Assembly: GCA_017632825.1 (NCBI GenBank)
Contig: JAGBQP010000017.1
Location: forward strand, 1 to 10,305
Length of the DNA stretch: 10,305 nt
Origin: Prevotella sp.
GTDB lineage: Bacteria > Bacteroidota > Bacteroidia > Bacteroidales > Bacteroidaceae
Direction: 5' to 3'
In this document: one piece after another, positions 5,451-10,305 of the stretch
Layout: the number at the start of each line of letters is the position of its first letter
How positions within the stretch are numbered: the stretch's first letter is position 1
Made by a program: the position numbers and the translations under genes
The notes under the pieces: model-generated
The model's input: only the letters and a program-made list of their open reading frames with translations
Database searches by the model: none
What the model was told of the DNA's origin: nothing

Positions 5451-6860
5451 ATGGTAAGCAAAAAACATCTGGCGCTCTGGGATTATTGCCTGCAACTGAT
5501 CAGACAAAACGTTTCGGAGCAGCAATATAAAACGTGGTTTGAGCCCATCGTCTTCGAGTCTTTCTCGGAAGCCGATGCCACTCTCCTCGTACAGGTGCCC
5601 AGCGCTTACTTCTGTGAGTATCTCGAACAACATTATGTACGACTGATGTACTGGGCCCTCACTAAGAGCTTCAAGACAAATATCCGATTGAACTACCGCG
5701 TTGTCACCGACAAGGAGCACGGACTGAACTCAACACAAGAGAGCGACGGCCCCGTCAATATAGAAACGCCAAAAGCTACAGAACGCGGTAATAAGACACC
5801 CACCGTGCTCGATGCAGTACCCAGTGACCTTGATCCGCAGCTGGACACGCGCAAGACGTTCAACTCTTATATAGAGGGCGACTCCAACAAGCTGCCGCGT
5901 ACCGTCGGACTTTCTATTGCCGAGCACCCGGGCAAATCTACCTTCAACCCCTTCTTCCTCTATGGCCCGTCAGGATGCGGTAAGACGCACCTTATCAACG
6001 CCATCGGGCTGAAATGTAAGGAGATGTATCCACGAAAGCGTGTGCTCTACGTTAGCGCCCGTCTCTTTCAGGTACAATATACGGATGCTGTCAGACAGAA
6101 TAAGGTCAACGACTTCATCCAGTTCTATCAGACCATTGATGTGCTGATTGTTGATGATGTGCAAGAGTGGATGACAGCACCTAAGACGCTCGACACGTTC
6201 TTCCACATCTTCGACCACCTGTTCCGTCTCGGTAAGCAGATAATTCTGGCCAGTGACCGCCCACCGGTGGACCTCGACGGCGTGAAAGACCGTCTGCTGA
6301 CACGTTTCTCCTGTGGACTCATCGCCGAACTGGAACAGCCGAATACACAACTCTGTGTGGACATCCTCAACGCTAAGTGCCGTCGAGACGGCCTGAAGAT
6401 TCCTGCCGACGTCATTCAGTTTATTGCTGAGACTGCCAACGGCAGTGTACGCGACCTTGAGGGCGTCATTAACGGATTGTTGGCCAACTCGATTGTCTAT
6501 AACACCAACATCGATATGCGTCTGGCAGAGCGCGTTATCAAACGTGCTGTCAAAGTCGACAACAAACCGTTGACTGTTGACGATATCCTGGAAGTTGTCT
6601 GTCGTCACTTCGGCGTCAATCAGCAGCACGTCTTTAGCAAAAGCCGTAAGCGCGACTACGTACAGGTGCGTCAGGTGTCAATGTACTTCGCACAGAAATA
6701 TACAAAGATGCCCGCATCACGCATCGGACAGCTCATCGGTAACCGCGACCATTCAACCGTCATCCACAGTTGTTCCACTGTAGAACAGCGTTTGAAGGTG
6801 GACAAAGCCTTCTCTGCCGAACTTGCCAGCATTGAGAATGCTTTTAAGCTGAAGAAATAA
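5451..6860 (+). CDS. dnaA: Chromosomal replication initiator protein DnaA
   Basis: This is a 469-residue AAA+ ATPase that binds DnaA boxes at the origin, melts DNA and loads the helicase. Domain I is about 1-80 (LWDYCLQLIRQNVSEQQYKTWF) and the variable linker about 85-125. The ATPase has Walker A GPSGCGKT (172-179, Lys178), Walker B LIVDD (Asp235-Asp236), arginine-finger candidate Arg285 in LLTRFSCGL, and sensor II Arg334 in GSVRDLEG. Domain IV (about 370-469) ends with the DNA-binding helix NRDHSTVIH (431-439), where most relatives have GRDHTTV(L/I)H. All key residues are intact. ATG 5451 fits the family N-terminus. Neither dnaN nor a cluster of TTATCCACA boxes is nearby. It has its own promoter and is separated from the MCE gene by 279 bases. 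Confidence 0.98.
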   Translation: MVSKKHLALWDYCLQLIRQNVSEQQYKTWFEPIVFESFSEADATLLVQVPSAYFCEYLEQHYVRLMYWALTKSFKTNIRLNYRVVTDKEHGLNSTQESDGPVNIETPKATERGNKTPTVLDAVPSDLDPQLDTRKTFNSYIEGDSNKLPRTVGLSIAEHPGKSTFNPFFLYGPSGCGKTHLINAIGLKCKEMYPRKRVLYVSARLFQVQYTDAVRQNKVNDFIQFYQTIDVLIVDDVQEWMTAPKTLDTFFHIFDHLFRLGKQIILASDRPPVDLDGVKDRLLTRFSCGLIAELEQPNTQLCVDILNAKCRRDGLKIPADVIQFIAETANGSVRDLEGVINGLLANSIVYNTNIDMRLAERVIKRAVKVDNKPLTVDDILEVVCRHFGVNQQHVFSKSRKRDYVQVRQVSMYFAQKYTKMPASRIGQLIGNRDHSTVIHSCSTVEQRLKVDKAFSAELASIENAFKLKK

Positions 6861-6887
6861 CTTGACAATATCTCTTTTGTTAAAGTT
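6859..6887 (+). terminator. AT-rich hairpin overlapping the dnaA stop codon
   Basis: AACTT (6859-6863) pairs with AAGTT (6883-6887), and ACAA (6865-6868) pairs with TTGT (6877-6880), around an 8-base loop. No T-tract follows, so it is at best a weak terminator or an RNA-end stabiliser. Confidence 0.2.
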
Positions 6888-6944
6888 ACAAAGCCATTAA
6901 ACCTTTTCCCGGCGTGTTCGTCTAATTAAAAAACTGCTACGACG

Positions 6945-9803
6945 ATGAACCGTTCCCTTTATACAATGATACTCTTTCTTCTCGCTACCATTACCGGCAG
7001 TGCGGGCTCACTTCACGACCTCAGGCAGGCTCTGGAGCAGTCGTCAGTCACACAGGTACAGGAGAAAGTCTATGTCCATACAGATAATACTTGCTATTTC
7101 ATAGGTGACACACTTTGGTATAAAGCCTATGTTGTGCGTGCCGATAACCTCCAGCCTACTGACATGAGCCGTATTCTGTACGTCGAATTGCTGACCCCAG
7201 ATGGCTTGCTCGTGGAACGACAGAATGTGATTGTGGCTCCTGAAGGCTATACCTGTGGACAATTCGTGTTGCGCGATTCTTTATACTCTGGCTACTACGA
7301 ACTGCGCGCCTACACCCGCTGGAACCTGAACTTCAACCAGCGCCAACACCGCTTTAGCCGCGATGACGGTTGGGCCTTCTACAACCGCAAGATGGCTGAG
7401 GAGTACTTCCGCCTGTGGGACGGACTCTATTCGCGTGTGCTGCCCGTGTATAGCAAGCCGGAAGAAGAGGGCGACTACGACCTGCGACGCATCTACCAGC
7501 GACCGAAAACCAGGTTGCCACAACCGAAGAAAGACAATCTGATTGTGAACTTCTACCCCGAGGGTGGCTCGCTCGTCGAAGGACTGCAGAGTCGTGTGGC
7601 TTTTGAGGCCGTTGATCAGAACGGACAGGTCGTTGATGTCAAAGGAACTGTATGGGCAGGCAGTCAGAAAGTGGCCGACTGTGCCACTGGCTACATGGGA
7701 CGCGGTTTGTTCTCTGTCACCCCCAGCCGACAGCGTCTGGAGGTACGCTTCCGCTGGCACGACAAAGACTACAGCTTCGAATTACCGAAAGCAGAGAAGA
7801 GTGGTGTCGTGATGACGCTCGATGGACAGCAGCTCCATATTGCTGCACACGAATTGCCAGCCTCGAAGCAGTATGCGGTGTCGGTGCTCTGTCGCGGTGT
7901 GCTGAAACATTTTGAGGAGGTTTCCTTGTCGGGAAACGCTGACGTGACGCTGACGCTACCATTGGAAAAACTACCGGCAGGCGTCAACGACGTGACAATC
8001 TTCGACAGCGATGGGCAGATACTGGCCGACCGTCTGTTCTTTAGAGCGGTGGAGGATATCGACGATATCGCGAAAATAGGAAGCATTGAACCTATTGAGA
8101 GCATCAATGAGTTGCGCTCTAACACTACATACGAACCTTACGACTCTATCACCATAGGTCTGCAGTTGCCGACACCTGAGACCACCTTCTCGTTGTCTGT
8201 CCGCGACACACGCACCGACGAACCCACCTATGATGATGGTAACATCTTGACCTCGATGCTGCTGAGCAGCGAGTTGCGCGGCTTCATTGCCCGGCCAGCT
8301 TACTACTTTGAGAGCAACGACGATGAGCATCGTCAGAATCTCGATTTGCTGATGATGGTGCAAGGCTGGCGTAAGTATAAGTGGAAACAGCTGGCCGATA
8401 CGACTTTTGTGCCCCAGTACCAGCCCGAGAAGACGATGACCGTCAGCGGTGCAGTCTATAAGATGCTCAGCATCGTACCCGTTGGTGACCTGCCATTAGA
8501 GCAGCCTATGGGTGTCGCTGAGGTGGGAGAGTGGCTCAGTGGCCGTTTCACCGGTGGCGAGAGTCGTTTCAAACGTTCTTCGGTGGCCCAGGATGAGCCA
8601 GCGGCACAAGAAACGTCCAGCGAGGATGCTGAAGAGTACGGTAGCGACAGCGGACAGGAATTTATTGCCGATGCCGGTACACTGACAGAAGATGCAACCT
8701 CAATTTTGGGCGTTAACCACAAGGGAATGCGCCGTGAGGTAATGGTTGAGGCTGAAATCTATACCGAGGATGGTATGGTGGCTGCCGTTCAAAAAACGCA
8801 TGAGGGCGGACGCTTCGTTTTCGAGATTCCACCATTCTACGGAACAACCTACCTGAATATCAAGGCCTACAAGGAGAAAGACTCTATCCGTAAGGCGATG
8901 ATTTCGCGCAGCGACAAGGAGACTTTCCGTGAAGATGCCTATCCGGACTTTTATGTGAAGCGTGATATGCCATACCCAGTCTTCACTGAGGACTATAACT
9001 TCTACCAGAATCACGCCCCAGAGTGGGACCCGTCGATGGAGGAATCCGATACGCTGTCGCTCCTGTCGATGGAGAACGACTATCACCAGCTGCGTAACGT
9101 CGATGTAAAAGGACGCCGCCGCGGACGCCGTGCTACTGACTGGTCGAAACCAGCTTTCGTGCGCGATGCCTATGACTTATATAATGACGTGACAGATTAC
9201 GGCCTGTCATACGGTATGTTCGATATGCGTATGTTCCCCCAGCAGGTGGGACGCTTCCTCTATGGCAACATGGGCCGTCACACAAAGTTCAATATCGATG
9301 GCCGGCTGAACGGAAAAGTGTATTGGCGTAACTATAGCTATCTGCTCTATGAGATGGGGTATAGCGCTGAGGACGATAAGATGCGCTCACCGCAGGCACT
9401 CTACGACAATCTGCTGTTGTCGCGCCTGCAGAATGTGCGTATCTACAGCGATTACGAACCCCGTAAGGAAGACTCTACGATGGTGGACAGTAAGTATATT
9501 GCCGATATGACTGTCGAGATGGAGCCTATTGCCGACGACGGCAAACAGGTGGTGTTCCGCGACCGTCATATCTATCTGCATGGTATGAGTGAACCCGCCG
9601 ATTTCTACCAGCCTGACTATAGTCACCGGCCTGTTGGAGAAAAACCGGCCGATTACCGCCGTACACTCTACTGGAACCCTAATGCCCGTACTGACGAGAA
9701 CGGCCGCTTCGTAACGTCATTCTACAATAATGGCAAAGAAACGCGCATTAAAATAAGCGCCGCCGGAGTTACCCCCGACGGTCGCCTGCTGTTCTCCCGT
9801 TGA
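6945..9803 (+). CDS. Large exported MG2-domain protein with a plug-like region
   Basis: The 952 residues begin with a signal peptide (about 1-21). EKVYVHTDNTCYFIGDTLWYKAYVV (about 41-65) is the opening strand pattern of an MG2 (alpha-2-macroglobulin-type) domain, spanning about 40-130. Further beta-rich repeats follow (NLIVNFYPEGGSLVEGLQ, about 198). An acidic low-complexity stretch lies near 548-575. NVDVKGRRRGRR (about 717) marks the place where relatives carry a TonB-receptor plug domain. The end TLYWNPNARTDENGRFVTSFYNN is a typical terminal beta-sandwich motif. Bacteroidetes carry many such proteins of about 800-950 residues, thought to act in the periplasm or at the outer membrane; function and substrate are unknown. 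A weak promoter (TTTG 6876-6879, AACCTTTT 6900-6907) may drive it separately from dnaA. Confidence 0.75.
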   Translation: MNRSLYTMILFLLATITGSAGSLHDLRQALEQSSVTQVQEKVYVHTDNTCYFIGDTLWYKAYVVRADNLQPTDMSRILYVELLTPDGLLVERQNVIVAPEGYTCGQFVLRDSLYSGYYELRAYTRWNLNFNQRQHRFSRDDGWAFYNRKMAEEYFRLWDGLYSRVLPVYSKPEEEGDYDLRRIYQRPKTRLPQPKKDNLIVNFYPEGGSLVEGLQSRVAFEAVDQNGQVVDVKGTVWAGSQKVADCATGYMGRGLFSVTPSRQRLEVRFRWHDKDYSFELPKAEKSGVVMTLDGQQLHIAAHELPASKQYAVSVLCRGVLKHFEEVSLSGNADVTLTLPLEKLPAGVNDVTIFDSDGQILADRLFFRAVEDIDDIAKIGSIEPIESINELRSNTTYEPYDSITIGLQLPTPETTFSLSVRDTRTDEPTYDDGNILTSMLLSSELRGFIARPAYYFESNDDEHRQNLDLLMMVQGWRKYKWKQLADTTFVPQYQPEKTMTVSGAVYKMLSIVPVGDLPLEQPMGVAEVGEWLSGRFTGGESRFKRSSVAQDEPAAQETSSEDAEEYGSDSGQEFIADAGTLTEDATSILGVNHKGMRREVMVEAEIYTEDGMVAAVQKTHEGGRFVFEIPPFYGTTYLNIKAYKEKDSIRKAMISRSDKETFREDAYPDFYVKRDMPYPVFTEDYNFYQNHAPEWDPSMEESDTLSLLSMENDYHQLRNVDVKGRRRGRRATDWSKPAFVRDAYDLYNDVTDYGLSYGMFDMRMFPQQVGRFLYGNMGRHTKFNIDGRLNGKVYWRNYSYLLYEMGYSAEDDKMRSPQALYDNLLLSRLQNVRIYSDYEPRKEDSTMVDSKYIADMTVEMEPIADDGKQVVFRDRHIYLHGMSEPADFYQPDYSHRPVGEKPADYRRTLYWNPNARTDENGRFVTSFYNNGKETRIKISAAGVTPDGRLLFSR

Positions 9804-9808
9804 TCCGC

Positions 9809-9837
9809 TTGTCACCCGATAGAGGGTCTTCGGACAA
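9809..9837. terminator. Possible hairpin between convergent genes
   Basis: TTGTC (9809-9813) pairs with GACAA (9833-9837). Inside it ACCC (9814-9817) pairs with GGGT (9824-9827), with a 5-base bulge. It lies in the 50-base gap between two converging genes, where a two-way terminator is expected, but it lacks a T-tract. Confidence 0.25.
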
Positions 9838-9853
9838 TCTCAACGAGAAAACC

Positions 9854-10305
9854 TTACTCCACAAATACTTTTCTAGTTCTGCCATCCTCCCGGATGATGT
9901 TCAGACCGCGCTTCAGATTGTGCTGCTTGCGGCCTTGAAGGTCATAGACCTCACGCTTCAGTGATGTCTGTGTCGTCACGGCAGACAGGCTGCTGGTCAG
10001 CTTGCCGTCAATATAGTCGGGCAGATAGTAGCCCAGGTGTGGTGGCTGATTGTATGCTGTGTTCTGCCAGGCAATGCCCATACGGTAAGTGTGATCGTGC
10101 ATCAGTGTTGGTACGCGATATTCCGTAGCGGTGGTGGTCGTGTAGATGTTCAGCGTTGCATAGTCGCTTGTACTCCAGAGAATGACCTCCTCTCGCCAGT
10201 CGCCGAAGAGGTCGGCTAACAGGCAAGGCGTTGCCTTCGTTCCATTACAAGATGACGGGCTGCCAAGGTTGCCAATTGGTGTGCCGTTGACGCCAAGAGT
10301 TGAGC
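9854..10305 (-). CDS. Rhamnogalacturonan lyase, PL11 family, C-terminal part (runs off the right edge)
   Basis: The minus-strand frame is open from the window edge to TAA at 9856-9854, giving 150 residues. LLADLFGDWREEVILW, then TEYRVPTLMHDHTYRMGIAW and QNTAYNQPPHLGYYLPD, form the conserved C-terminal region of PL11 rhamnogalacturonan lyases. These cut the rhamnose-galacturonate backbone of pectin by beta-elimination outside the cytoplasm and depend on calcium. The last 35 residues (REVYDLQGRKQHNLKRGLNI to KVFVE) resemble the short C-terminal tail common on secreted Prevotella proteins, which may be a sorting or anchoring tail. The catalytic N-terminal part and signal peptide lie outside the window, so intactness is unknown. 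A downstream in-frame ATG at 10102 is internal, not a start. Confidence 0.88.
   Translation of the reverse strand, partial: STLGVNGTPIGNLGSPSSCNGTKATPCLLADLFGDWREEVILWSTSDYATLNIYTTTTATEYRVPTLMHDHTYRMGIAWQNTAYNQPPHLGYYLPDYIDGKLTSSLSAVTTQTSLKREVYDLQGRKQHNLKRGLNIIREDGRTRKVFVE

Noticed and set aside
5970..6629. A 219-codon open frame antisense to dnaA
   Set aside because: It lies wholly within a strongly conserved gene, has no recognisable domain, and arises from the codon pattern of the other strand.

Overview
The window looks like chromosome from a Prevotella-like member of the Bacteroidales. The evidence is: Bacteroidetes-type promoters (TTG, about 20 bases, then TAnnTTTG) in front of several genes; no strong Shine-Dalgarno sequences; an MG2/plug-like cell-envelope protein; a DUF3575 protein; an NrdJ C-terminal-type sequence of the kind I know from Bacteroides; and a rhamnogalacturonan lyase with a Prevotella-style C-terminal tail. 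The genus is inferred from family resemblance, not from a marker comparison.

Layout, left to right. (1) 1-269, minus strand: the N-terminal part of a secreted DUF3575 protein, cut by the window edge. Its promoter lies at about 305-335, and a perfect FNR/CRP-type dyad (TTGAT-N4-ATCAA) lies upstream at 372-385. (2) 270-1084: a long gene-free stretch. It carries an inverted-repeat element of about 445 bp (538-983) whose two arms each hold five GGGTGACA units in exactly mirrored spacing. (3) 1085-1849, minus strand: an FMN nitroreductase, divergent from the next gene across a short two-way promoter region. (4) 1952-5171, plus strand: a tight run of four genes, namely a standalone domain related to the C-terminal part of B12-dependent ribonucleotide reductase, folB, an N-acetylmuramoyl-L-alanine amidase with a SPOR-like tail, and an MCE/MlaD-type lipid-transport protein. 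Gaps are 18 to 29 bases, so they are probably co-transcribed. (5) 5451-6860, plus strand: dnaA with its own promoter. (6) 6945-9803, plus strand: a 952-residue exported MG2-domain protein. (7) 9854-10305, minus strand: the C-terminal end of a PL11 rhamnogalacturonan lyase, convergent with the MG2 gene.

How they work together: amidase plus MCE protein suggests a cell-envelope unit (peptidoglycan remodelling and phospholipid transport) transcribed with folate synthesis. dnaA starts replication and stands apart from dnaN here. The MG2 protein and the lyase act outside the inner membrane. The gene content is mostly ordinary core genome. The least explained items are the mirrored GGGTGACA element and the dyad-rich control region beside it.
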